Of a stretch of 64,000 nt of DNA, positions 53,703-61,686 are shown piece after piece. The translations under genes and the position numbers were made by a program. Each line of letters starts with the position of its first letter. Positions within the stretch are counted from its first letter, which is position 1. The notes beneath the pieces are model-generated. The model was not told the DNA's origin, made no database searches, and saw only the letters and a program-made list of their open reading frames with translations. The DNA is from Roseburia sp. AM59-24XD (GTDB taxonomy: Bacteria > Bacillota > Clostridia > Lachnospirales > Lachnospiraceae), in the NCBI RefSeq assembly GCF_003478445.1, contig NZ_QUET01000015.1, positions 1 through 64,000 of the forward strand, read 5' to 3'.

Positions 53703-54089
53703 CTATTTAAACATATACTTTATTGGATACTTCTGCTTGTGAAATGAAATTACAATTACATACCTTGATTCTAATTTATTAAACTTTATATACAGTGATA
53801 CCTGTTCTTCTCCGGGCAAAAATCTACGCAACAAATTAACATTTTTGCCAAATACATATAACAGTTCATGCTCATACCCTCTATGAGTATTATGTCTAAT
53901 CTCTGAGAAATCTGTAGCTTCAAGACTCAAAAGTATTTGTTTTCTCTTTTCCTCGCTAATAATATAATCTAAAAACAAATCCTGATTGTCTTTCCTGTTA
54001 TCATTCATCTCTATTCGATAACAGCCCGCATTGATCGCTGCTTTTACTTCTTCAAGGTACTTTTCAATATCTGTAATTGTAATGTCCAA
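53703..54089 (-). CDS. MqsR-like toxin
   Basis: Probable mRNA interferase of the MqsR/RelE-like fold, 128 residues. The pattern matches MqsR: an N-terminal helix EVKAAINAGCYRIEM, middle ILLSLEATDFSEIRHNTH, and a final beta pair VSLYIKFNKLESRYVIVISF. It is longer than E. coli MqsR (about 98), with an insert around RGYEHELLYVFGKNVNL. It starts at TTG 54089 after AGGGGA. It is paired with a ZF-HTH-Panacea antitoxin and has a strong promoter. Toxicity is an inference. Confidence 0.7.
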   Translation of the reverse strand: MDITITDIEKYLEEVKAAINAGCYRIEMNDNRKDNQDLFLDYIISEEKRKQILLSLEATDFSEIRHNTHRGYEHELLYVFGKNVNLLRRFLPGEEQVSLYIKFNKLESRYVIVISFHKQKYPIKYMFK

Positions 54090-54097
54090 ATTGTATC

Positions 54098-54167
54098 CCC
54101 TAATCTCTATGATGGTATTTTATCATTTTTCTATCACCACTATACTCTTATGATGTTTTTTTGTCAA
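54098..54167 (-). promoter_or_regulatory. Promoter and operator-like repeats of the toxin-antitoxin operon
   Basis: Minus-strand TTGACA (54162-54167), 17-base spacer, TATAGT (54139-54144). Between it and the toxin start are ATGAT/ATCAT inverted repeats near 54107-54124, likely bound by the HTH antitoxin. Confidence 0.7.
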
Positions 54168-54311
54168 TATCCTATCATTACAAATCAAAAACATCTGGTC
54201 GCTTACAACCAGATATGGACGAAACATTATATTTAGAATAAATTTTGCTTTTTATAATATATAAACAGAAAACAAGCGTATCATAGACAGAATAGAACTT
54301 GTATGTTACAT

Positions 54312-54357
54312 TGTATGATGTTGGGCTCAACAGGCATTTTGAGCCCAACATCATACA
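54312..54357. repeat. Perfect 18-base inverted repeat upstream of the trmH-type gene
   Basis: Arms TGTATGATGTTGGGCTCA and its complement with a ten-base loop; no T run on either side. It is 28 bases before ATG of the methyltransferase gene. Confidence 0.75.
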
Positions 54358-54385
54358 TTTATAATTCCATAAACAGGAGGTTCCC

Positions 54386-55236
54386 ATGGCAGAGATTATC
54401 CCAATTACTGATTTTCAGGCTCCGGAGCTTGACATATACGCACGCTGCTCCGAATCACAGCTTTTACATTATTATGAACCAAATGGCGGTATTTTTATCG
54501 CCGAAAGTCCCAAAGTGATCGAGCGTGCGCTGAATATGGGATGTGAACCGATCTCTCTTCTCGCTGAAACAAAGCATCCGGACACCAAACTTGCCGGTAT
54601 CATATCCCGATGTCCGGATATTCCGGTTTACACAGCGCCCTATGAGATATTAACAAAGCTGACCGGCTTTGCTCTCACAAGAGGTGCGCTCTGTGCAATG
54701 CGCCGTCCTGCTTTAAGATCCGTCGAAGAGCTCTGCCGGAATGCCAGACGAATCGCCATCCTGGAGGACGTTGTAAATCCCACGAATATCGGTGCTATTA
54801 TCCGATCGGCTGCAGCACTCCACATGGATGCAGTCCTTCTGACACCTGCCTGCAGTGATCCGTTTTACCGCCGTGCCACCCGCGTGAGTATGGGAACTGT
54901 TTTTCAGATTCCGTGGACCTATCTGCCATCCGGTCCATCCTCTGCCACAGAGCAAGACAACGCATCCGCCGGATCATATATAAAACAGCTTCAGGAGCTT
55001 GATTTTATCACGATTGCCATGGCACTCAAGGATCAGTCTCTGTCCATTACGGATCCCACGCTTGCAAATGCTTCGAGCTTGCCATCGTCCTCGGAACCGA
55101 GGGGGAAGGTCTTTCGCAGGAGACAATTGATGCCTGTGACCACACTGTGATGATCCCCATGTCCCACGGTGTCGATTCCCTTAATGTGGCTGCTGCCAGT
55201 GCAGTGGCTTTCTTTGAGATCACAAAGGATTTGTAA
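54386..55236 (+). CDS. TrmH/SpoU-family RNA methyltransferase (one-base frameshift near 55076)
   Basis: SAM-dependent 2'-O-ribose methyltransferase of rRNA or tRNA (SPOUT knot). It has an N-terminal substrate-binding part, motif 1 EDVVNPTNIGAIIRSAAALH, and after restoring one A (TCGAAGCTT) motifs 2 and 3: KLAIVLGTEGEGLSQETI and IPMSHGVDSLNVAAASAVAF. The repaired length is 283 residues. AGGAGG precedes ATG 54386. It stands alone on the plus strand between two toxin-antitoxin-like units. Confidence 0.92.
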
Positions 55237-56278
55237 CACTGTTCATCAATTCATCTGCTTTAATTGAATACGCATAGGCAAGAGGATTTCTTTTCTTCAA
55301 AGATTTTAATGCTTTTGACACGATTCTATCTGTATGCTGCTTTTTTATATATTCATCAGCATTTTCAATTTTTTTATATGGTACATTTGCCATCAAACAT
55401 GCTGATATATACATTAAACTCGGAGCATATGCAGACGCCACTTCTGCAGAATAATCAAGCGAATAAATATGTCCGGCTAAGCTTCTGATTCCTTTCAGAT
55501 AACTTTGATAGTCCTCCGTACAATACATGCCTCTGCTTGCAATACATACAGATGCCTGGTAGGTATCCATAAGAACCTCTTTTGCTGTAACATCAATTCC
55601 TCGATATGCAATTTCATCTTCTACTATTTTATAATACGTTCCATAGACAATATTAAAATCATCGAAAACATTAATTAAAGAATATACGTCAAACATCTGT
55701 TTCATTATTTCCAGATCTTTTCTTGTATCGATCAGGACGCCTGTAGTATGTGGTGCAAATGCAGTCAACTTGTCTGCCAAAATACTATTAATATCCGGAA
55801 CTTTTACCTGTAAATATTTCGGTTCTGTAATCAACAATTCACAATCAATATCTTTTTCTATTGTATTTCCATACTTACTTGACTCAAATAAAATATCTAA
55901 AATAATTTCTACAGGTTCTTTCATCCTGGGTGAATCAAACTGAAACTTAAAATGTCTCTTTTCTATATTGTTTTTTCCTTTACGAATTTGTTCCTCATAA
56001 GATTTAAATGAAAATATCTTGGCAGCTTTTTCAAGATACTTATCAACTTCCGTACCTGGTTCTACAATAATATCAACATCCGTAGATAACCTCATTGGTT
56101 TATCAAGAATTAAAAGAAGTGATGTCCCTCCTTTAAAAATAAACGGTAACTCAACTTTTCTAAGTGCTTCCAGTAACCCAAATGCAAATAATACCCGTTC
56201 AATCAAATTTGGATCTCTTTTGCTCGATTTGTACAAATCCATAATATGCTCTACACTATAATTTTCTCTTGTAATCAT
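55220..56278 (-). CDS. AbiEii-type nucleotidyltransferase toxin
   Basis: Probable toxin of type IV AbiE-like systems; relatives add nucleotides to tRNA 3' ends. The 352-residue protein has the nucleotidyltransferase motif LPFIFKGGTSLLLI followed by MRLSTDVDIIVEP (the DxD), and later NSILADKLTAFAPHTTGVL with the conserved KxxAx region. It lies 11 bases downstream of the AbiEi-like gene and converges with the trmH-type gene, overlapping its end by about 17 bases. Confidence 0.88.
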   Translation of the reverse strand: MITRENYSVEHIMDLYKSSKRDPNLIERVLFAFGLLEALRKVELPFIFKGGTSLLLILDKPMRLSTDVDIIVEPGTEVDKYLEKAAKIFSFKSYEEQIRKGKNNIEKRHFKFQFDSPRMKEPVEIILDILFESSKYGNTIEKDIDCELLITEPKYLQVKVPDINSILADKLTAFAPHTTGVLIDTRKDLEIMKQMFDVYSLINVFDDFNIVYGTYYKIVEDEIAYRGIDVTAKEVLMDTYQASVCIASRGMYCTEDYQSYLKGIRSLAGHIYSLDYSAEVASAYAPSLMYISACLMANVPYKKIENADEYIKKQHTDRIVSKALKSLKKRNPLAYAYSIKADELMNSVTNPL

Positions 56279-56289
56279 CCAAAACTCCT

Positions 56290-57014
56290 TTACCCTAATC
56301 GCAATTTTACATTTGTTTCTTCCTCTATAAATTTTCTGATTTTATCTGCACTTTTACGTCTTCTTGCATATCGAAACAACTGACTCTCGTCCACAACATA
56401 AGAATCAAATGCTGTTTCATAAATAGCCGGATACTCTGATTCACCAAACATTGCTTTTACCAGATTTTCCGAAAAAATATCTACCAGCAATTTTTCTAAA
56501 TCTGTATGCCAGACTTCTTCCTTCCCTTTGGGTGATTCCGTCAAAAGATTTCTAAAACAATTATATCATCCTGTCTGTAATGAAAGAAATCCTCTTCTGT
56601 CGGGTTAATAAGAATTTTACCCTCGTACTCTTTTTTTAATCGTTCAAATACAGAACTGCATAATTCTTTTTCTACAAAAACAAAAATAACATTATGCGCA
56701 ATTTGGTGATTCAAAAAACGATTCATCTGATACAGTTCTGCAATTCTGAAATCCAAATCATAAAAATCTTTATTTAAAATTCCTGAAATATGAATCGACG
56801 TTCTCGAATAATCGTATTCATAATCTCTCAGCTCGCCCTTTATGCAGTATGCATTTCTGCCAATACGGGCTATTTTACCGGATTCCAAATATTTTTTTAA
56901 ATATTTTTCCATGGTACTTTTACTCATGTTTCCTATATTTTCCATAAATATCTCAAATAAATATTTTTTGTTAAACATTGATAATCCGTATAGTGATCTA
57001 AGGTTTTCATCCAT
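56290..57014 (-). CDS. AbiEi-like/DUF6577 antitoxin (one-base frameshift near 56549)
   Basis: About 241 residues after repair. The N-terminal part is a winged-helix DNA-binding region (NMSKSTMEKYLKKYLESGKI then ARIGRNAYCI). The rest has the AbiEi/DUF6577 core (YQMNRFLNHQIAHNVIFVFV) and after restoring one A continues VLENLLTESPKGKEEVWHTD and LEKLLVDIFSENLV. Good GGGAGG precedes ATG 57014. In known AbiE systems this protein represses its own operon by binding inverted repeats, which are visible upstream here. Confidence 0.82.
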
Positions 57015-57080
57015 ATGTCAATCACCTCCCAAAATACATTTTCGGCATTTTTCCAAATTAGTGCCGTTTTTATATTCAGT

Positions 57081-57109
57081 ATGATATCATTTCCGTTTCC
57101 TTTTGTAAA
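57081..57109 (-). promoter_or_regulatory. Promoter of the AbiE-like operon
   Basis: Minus-strand TTTACA (57104-57109), 17-base spacer, TATCAT (57081-57086). Confidence 0.7.
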
Positions 57110-57149
57110 TACAAATTCGCACTATTTTACAATAGTGCCGAATTTGTAT
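57109..57149. promoter_or_regulatory. Large dyad at the AbiE-like promoter
   Basis: Arms ATACAAATTCGCACTAT and its near-complement (one extra G) with a six-base gap, touching the -35. A third related half-site, TTAGTGCCG then T/A-rich, lies at 57058-57073. It is the probable antitoxin operator. Confidence 0.7.
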
Positions 57150-57203
57150 CCATTATTTATTTATGATTACTAAAAATATCTCTAAACATTCTGTTCCCGT
57201 GAA

Positions 57204-58958
57204 TTACACAAACTTCATAACGTCCTCTGTAATCTGCTCCCTAGTCAGCCGGTTCTCCTTCACAACTTCAGCAGCGTCATAACGGTCTAAGAATTCCTTC
57301 TTCAGTCCGTAGTTTAATACCTTCATGTCGGAGTCTCCGTAGAAACGTGCAATCTTCTCACCGAAGCCTCCATCCAGGATGCCGTCCTCCAGCGTGATCA
57401 CAACATCATGATCCTTCTTAAGATTCTCTAACATGTCCTGATCAATACCGGTAATATAATATGGATTGATCACGGTTGCCTTTGTGCCTGTCTTTTCCTC
57501 AAACTCCTTTGCAACGCTCTGTCCCAGAGAATAAAAGGTACCAAGACCGATGACTGCCACCTTCTGTCCCTTCTGGGTGATCTCATATTTATTCAGGTCA
57601 GAGAAATCCTTCGTTACCTTCTGTCCGTCAGACACAACAGGACCACCCGGAAGACGGATCGCTACCGGATGCTCATTCTGCTCCAGACTCCAGTCAAGCA
57701 TCGCCAGATACTCTTCCTTGGTGGTTGGTGCCAGATAAACAAGGTTTGGAATATTTGCCATCATCGGAATATCATACAGACCGAGATGTGTCACATCGTT
57801 CATTCCGTAAACGGTTCCCCAGAAGGTTACGATCGTTGCGGCATTATTGTTAATGCAAAGATCCTGTGCGATCTGATCATAGGTTCTCTGTACGAAGGTG
57901 CTGTATACACCCCAGACCGGCTTTCCACCGTTTGCGGCAATTCCGGATGCAAGTGCAACGGCTGTCTCCTCAGCGATTCCCACATCGACAAACTGCTTGC
58001 CTGCCAGATCACGCTTGTCCTTGGTAAAGCCTAAAACGGTCGGTGTTGCAGAGGTGATCGCAACAACAGCCGGATCCTTCTTCATCTTATCAAGCAGAAA
58101 TTCAGCCGTAATATCGGAATAATCCTCGCCCTGCGGCTGATCGAGCGCCTCTCCGGTCTCAATATTAAATGGTGCATTGTAATGCCATGCCTCTTTGTTC
58201 TGCTCTGCCGGCGCATAGCCCTTTCCTTTGAGAGTTTTGATATGAACGACAACCGGCTTGTCGCTGTCCTTTACACTCTGAAATGCCTCGATCAGCACCT
58301 GCACATTGTTGCCCTCATCAACGTACACATAATCCAGTCCCATTGTGCGGAACAGATTGCATTCTGCCTGTCCCTTTGTGTCGCGCAAAAGCTTCAGATT
58401 GCTGTATAAGCCTCCATGATTTTCAGCAATGGACATATCATTATCATTGACAACAATGATCAGATTGCTCTCAAGCTCTGCAGCAAAATCCAGTCCCTCT
58501 AATGCCTCACCTCCACTGAGAGAACCGTCTCCGATCACAGCGATCACATTGCCTGTTCCGCCGTTAAGGTCACGTCCCTTTGCCATGCCGCATGCCAGAC
58601 TGACAGAGGTAGACGTATGACCTACCGTAAAGTGGTCATGCTCACTTTCCTGCGGACTGCTGTAGCCGGTCACATCATCGTAATGCTCTTCATACAGATA
58701 CGCATCCTTTCTGCCGGTCAGCATTTTATGTGGATATGTCTGATGGGACACATCAAATACAATCTTATCCTTTGGTGATTCAAACACGTAATGAAGTGCA
58801 ATCGTTGCTTCCACCATTCCGAAATTCGGCCCGAAATGACCGCCATGGATACTTGCTCGTTTTAAAAGAGCCTGTCTCATCTCATCTGCGAGCTGTGTCA
58901 GCTGCTCTCCGGATAACTTCTTCACGTCCTCAGGTCCATTGATCTGCTCTAAATACAT
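57204..58958 (-). CDS. dxs: 1-deoxy-D-xylulose-5-phosphate synthase-like transketolase
   Basis: Thiamine diphosphate enzyme that condenses pyruvate with glyceraldehyde-3-phosphate at the start of the MEP isoprenoid pathway, if canonical. The 584-residue protein has HGGHFGPNFGMVEATIALHY, the ThDP motif GDGSLSGGEALEGLD..NDN, and FVDVGIAEETAVALASGIA. It is shorter and more divergent than usual Dxs (about 620), so it may be a second, specialised copy or act on another aldehyde. ATG 58958 follows AAGGAGG. It stands alone behind a MerR/AdhR-type promoter. Confidence 0.85.
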   Translation of the reverse strand: MYLEQINGPEDVKKLSGEQLTQLADEMRQALLKRASIHGGHFGPNFGMVEATIALHYVFESPKDKIVFDVSHQTYPHKMLTGRKDAYLYEEHYDDVTGYSSPQESEHDHFTVGHTSTSVSLACGMAKGRDLNGGTGNVIAVIGDGSLSGGEALEGLDFAAELESNLIIVVNDNDMSIAENHGGLYSNLKLLRDTKGQAECNLFRTMGLDYVYVDEGNNVQVLIEAFQSVKDSDKPVVVHIKTLKGKGYAPAEQNKEAWHYNAPFNIETGEALDQPQGEDYSDITAEFLLDKMKKDPAVVAITSATPTVLGFTKDKRDLAGKQFVDVGIAEETAVALASGIAANGGKPVWGVYSTFVQRTYDQIAQDLCINNNAATIVTFWGTVYGMNDVTHLGLYDIPMMANIPNLVYLAPTTKEEYLAMLDWSLEQNEHPVAIRLPGGPVVSDGQKVTKDFSDLNKYEITQKGQKVAVIGLGTFYSLGQSVAKEFEEKTGTKATVINPYYITGIDQDMLENLKKDHDVVITLEDGILDGGFGEKIARFYGDSDMKVLNYGLKKEFLDRYDAAEVVKENRLTREQITEDVMKFV

Positions 58959-59012
58959 GTTCTTTCCTCCTTGTTTTCTCATTTATTTCTACCGGAAACC
59001 GGTTGTAAAAAA

Positions 59013-59042
59013 ACTTGCGTCGTTTCACCCAACAACGCAAGT
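59013..59042 (-). terminator. Terminator of the LytTR gene
   Basis: Stem ACTTGCGT/ACGCAAGT with a 14-base loop, followed on the minus strand by seven T (59006-59012). It overlaps the -10 of the next promoter. Confidence 0.8.
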
Positions 59043-59070
59043 ATAACACTTAAAGTTCACTTTAAGTCAA
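59040..59070 (-). promoter_or_regulatory. MerR/AdhR-type promoter of the dxs-like gene
   Basis: Minus-strand -35 TTGACT (59065-59070) and -10 TATACT (59040-59045) are 19 bases apart, with the dyad CTTAAAG-TTCA-CTTTAAG (59049-59066) between them. Long spacer plus dyad is the mark of MerR-family activation; the dyad equals the B. subtilis AdhR box. Confidence 0.8.
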
Positions 59071-59108
59071 GTTCTTTGAGATCGACTTTTGTAAACTTTA
59101 TAATATTT

Positions 59109-59912
59109 TTATTTTTGGTCGGTAATCTGCCTGCGGATCGCCGCATACTTTCTCGTGGAGATCGGCACACTGCTGCCATCCGTCATCACTGCCTCATACC
59201 TTTTGACCGACTGCACAAACGCCGGATTGATCAGATGACTCTTGTGGATGCGCAGGAAGACATCCGGGTATTTCTCCTGTATCGCAGAGATTCCCTCCGA
59301 GCTTTCATAGATATTATTCACACAGTAAATCTCGGTGTAATGTCCCATACTCTTCACATGAAGCACCTCATTGTCCGCCAGATATAAAAGACTGTTGTCC
59401 CTGCCCCGGATCATCAGATGCTTTACAGCAGGCGTTATGCTAAACATCTTTGCGACCGGCATATCCGTAAAATGTACGGGATAGATCACGTCTCTGCCAT
59501 CCATCGGGATCGCATTCGCAATAAAGCAGGTTCGGATCTTCGGCTCAACGCTGTAATGCCCGTCTTCAGCCGTCTGCCGGACCTCCTTCCAGTTTAACAG
59601 GATCCTCTGGTCACAGCGGATCACTTTATTGTCCGGATAAAAGGTATCCACCAGGAAGGTCACAAGGATCTCACAGGTGTCCCGCTCCTTCCACAGAAGC
59701 GATGATTTCATATCAATCGTCTCAAAGGTCAGCGGATTATCCTCCTGCGCAAATGTCTGCGTGAGCAGCTTTTTAGAATGAATAACCTGCCCCTCGCACG
59801 GTCCGTACCAGTCAATTTCCTCATGCATAACGTCCACAAAGGGCTGAATATCATTTTGATAATAATGCACGATAATGTCCATACTTTTGGACACCAATTC
59901 GGATGTGTTCAT
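59109..59912 (-). CDS. LytTR-domain regulator with NTF2-like N-terminal domain
   Basis: Transcription regulator of 267 residues. The N-terminal part (about 1-140) looks like a SnoaL/NTF2-type sensor fold (HEEIDWYGPCEGQVIHSKKL). The C-terminal LytTR DNA-binding domain (about 165-265) has LYLADNEVLHVKSMGHYTEI, DVFLRIHKSHLINPAFVQSV and GSSVPISTRKYAAIRRQI. There is no receiver domain, so it is not a usual response regulator. GGGAGG precedes the start. It lies between the glycosidase operon and dxs and may control either one. Confidence 0.85.
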   Translation of the reverse strand: MNTSELVSKSMDIIVHYYQNDIQPFVDVMHEEIDWYGPCEGQVIHSKKLLTQTFAQEDNPLTFETIDMKSSLLWKERDTCEILVTFLVDTFYPDNKVIRCDQRILLNWKEVRQTAEDGHYSVEPKIRTCFIANAIPMDGRDVIYPVHFTDMPVAKMFSITPAVKHLMIRGRDNSLLYLADNEVLHVKSMGHYTEIYCVNNIYESSEGISAIQEKYPDVFLRIHKSHLINPAFVQSVKRYEAVMTDGSSVPISTRKYAAIRRQITDQK

Positions 59913-59999
59913 TCCCTTGTCCTCCCATTTCCGTTCTCACCCGTAGCATAATTATCTTATAAATATCAAAAAAAATCAAGAAGAGCTCCCTTTCATTTT

Positions 60000-61646
60000 C
60001 TATTCCACCGCTTTGTCTTCTTTGGCACAATATTCAAAGAAATCAAAGTCCGCATAATGCTTGTGTTTTACGCGGTCCGCACAGGTAATGCCGACCATTG
60101 TTCCCGTGAATTCTCCGTATTTGCAATACTCATCGGAGAACTTTGTCGTGTCAAACGGAATGCCGATCTTTTCGTAATGGGAGCCATCATATCCCCAGTA
60201 AAACTGTGAATGTTTTCCGTTAATTTCAAGGCGGAAATAGATCGGTACATCATCTACGCCGGTACGGGTATTAACAAACTCTGTCTTCACCCCGTTTTCC
60301 AATGCTATAATGGAGATGGCACTCTGTCCGAGCGTCTCGCTGTAATATTTGCGCAGGTTGATATAATTCATATTATCATAGTACAGGATCAGTCCTGCGG
60401 AATGCTGATGCACCTCCGGCACAAATTCCATTTTGGTCGTGATCGTCGCATAAACGCTTGTCAGCTTTCTTGCAAGAATGCTCACCTTATTCAGGGAGGT
60501 TCTTGACTCCTGTCCCCTTAATCGGACATACCCTTTTCGTGCATGAATATCGGCAAAGCTCTGTGGCATGATACGCGGTGCATAATAGAAATTGCCAAGC
60601 TCCTCGTCGTCAAAGTCATCAAAATCAGGGATCTGCGGTACCTTGTATTCCGGCAGTGCACTCTCCTCGCAGTATTCCTTTGCGATATTGGTGCCGTCCG
60701 CCATACGCAGCCAGCCGTCCGGCGTCCACTCCATTTTCTGGATCGCCGTCTCACGTCCCAGTGTGCAGCGAAGCTCCGGTCGGAATGGTCTTGAGCACAG
60801 ATGCACCAGATATATCTCACCAAGCTGTGTCTCGACATAGCTGCCATGTCCCGCCTTTTGCAGCACGACATCCGGGTTGAAATATTTCGGTTTCAGATGA
60901 TCCGGATCGTGTCTTTCATTGGATACCACCGGATTGGAGGTTACGATCGGATTCTTCGGATCTCCCTCATACGGTCCCCATACATTTTGGGAACGCCCCA
61001 TCGTCACACAATGGTTATAGCCTGTACCACCCTCGGCACACATAATATAATAACAACCGTTCCGTTTGGTAAGATGCGGTGCCTCGATGCAGCCACGGTC
61101 TGTGCCTCCACGCCAGATGCGCTTCGGATAGCCGATGATCTCCTTTTTCTCCGGATCATACTCGGAAAGTGCGATCACGCCCGGCTTCTCATAGCCCTCT
61201 CTTGTCTCCCAGTCCAGAGAAACAATATATTTTCTGCCGTCATCATCGTGAAGGATCGATGCATCAAAGCCGGAGGAATGCAAATAAACCGGCTCACTCC
61301 ACGGTCCCTTAATATCCTTTGCCGTGATCAGGAAATTATCCACATCAAAGTAACGTGCATTCATCGAATTCATCACACCGTAGATCACATAGAACAGATC
61401 CTCCTGCTCGCAGTAGGTCAGGCATGGTGCCCATATTCCCTTAGCGGACGGCAGCTTCTTCAGATCAGGATTACTGTCGTCTGTCAGCACATGTGTATAA
61501 AGCTCCCAGTTTTTCATATCTCTGGAATGATAGATCGGGATTCCCGGAAACCATTCAAATGTCGATACTGCGATATAGTAATCATCTCCCTTTCTGCAGA
61601 TGCAGGGATCCGGATTAAAACCCGGTAAAATTGGATTTCTAATCAT
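60000..61646 (-). CDS. GH43 family beta-xylosidase/arabinofuranosidase
   Basis: Intracellular (no signal peptide) exo-acting enzyme that trims xylo-oligosaccharides. The 548-residue protein begins MIRNPILPGFNPDPCICRKG, with the catalytic base Asp in NPDP. The pKa-modulating Asp is in GFDASILHDDDG and the acid Glu in CIEAPHLTKRNGCYY. The C-terminal half is the beta-sandwich usual in two-domain GH43 xylosidases. GAGAGGAGAG precedes ATG 61646. It lies 40 bases after GH30 in the operon. Confidence 0.94.
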   Translation of the reverse strand: MIRNPILPGFNPDPCICRKGDDYYIAVSTFEWFPGIPIYHSRDMKNWELYTHVLTDDSNPDLKKLPSAKGIWAPCLTYCEQEDLFYVIYGVMNSMNARYFDVDNFLITAKDIKGPWSEPVYLHSSGFDASILHDDDGRKYIVSLDWETREGYEKPGVIALSEYDPEKKEIIGYPKRIWRGGTDRGCIEAPHLTKRNGCYYIMCAEGGTGYNHCVTMGRSQNVWGPYEGDPKNPIVTSNPVVSNERHDPDHLKPKYFNPDVVLQKAGHGSYVETQLGEIYLVHLCSRPFRPELRCTLGRETAIQKMEWTPDGWLRMADGTNIAKEYCEESALPEYKVPQIPDFDDFDDEELGNFYYAPRIMPQSFADIHARKGYVRLRGQESRTSLNKVSILARKLTSVYATITTKMEFVPEVHQHSAGLILYYDNMNYINLRKYYSETLGQSAISIIALENGVKTEFVNTRTGVDDVPIYFRLEINGKHSQFYWGYDGSHYEKIGIPFDTTKFSDEYCKYGEFTGTMVGITCADRVKHKHYADFDFFEYCAKEDKAVE

Positions 61647-61686
61647 CTTTCTCTCCTCTCGATTTTAAAAACGTCTGTATTTCCAT

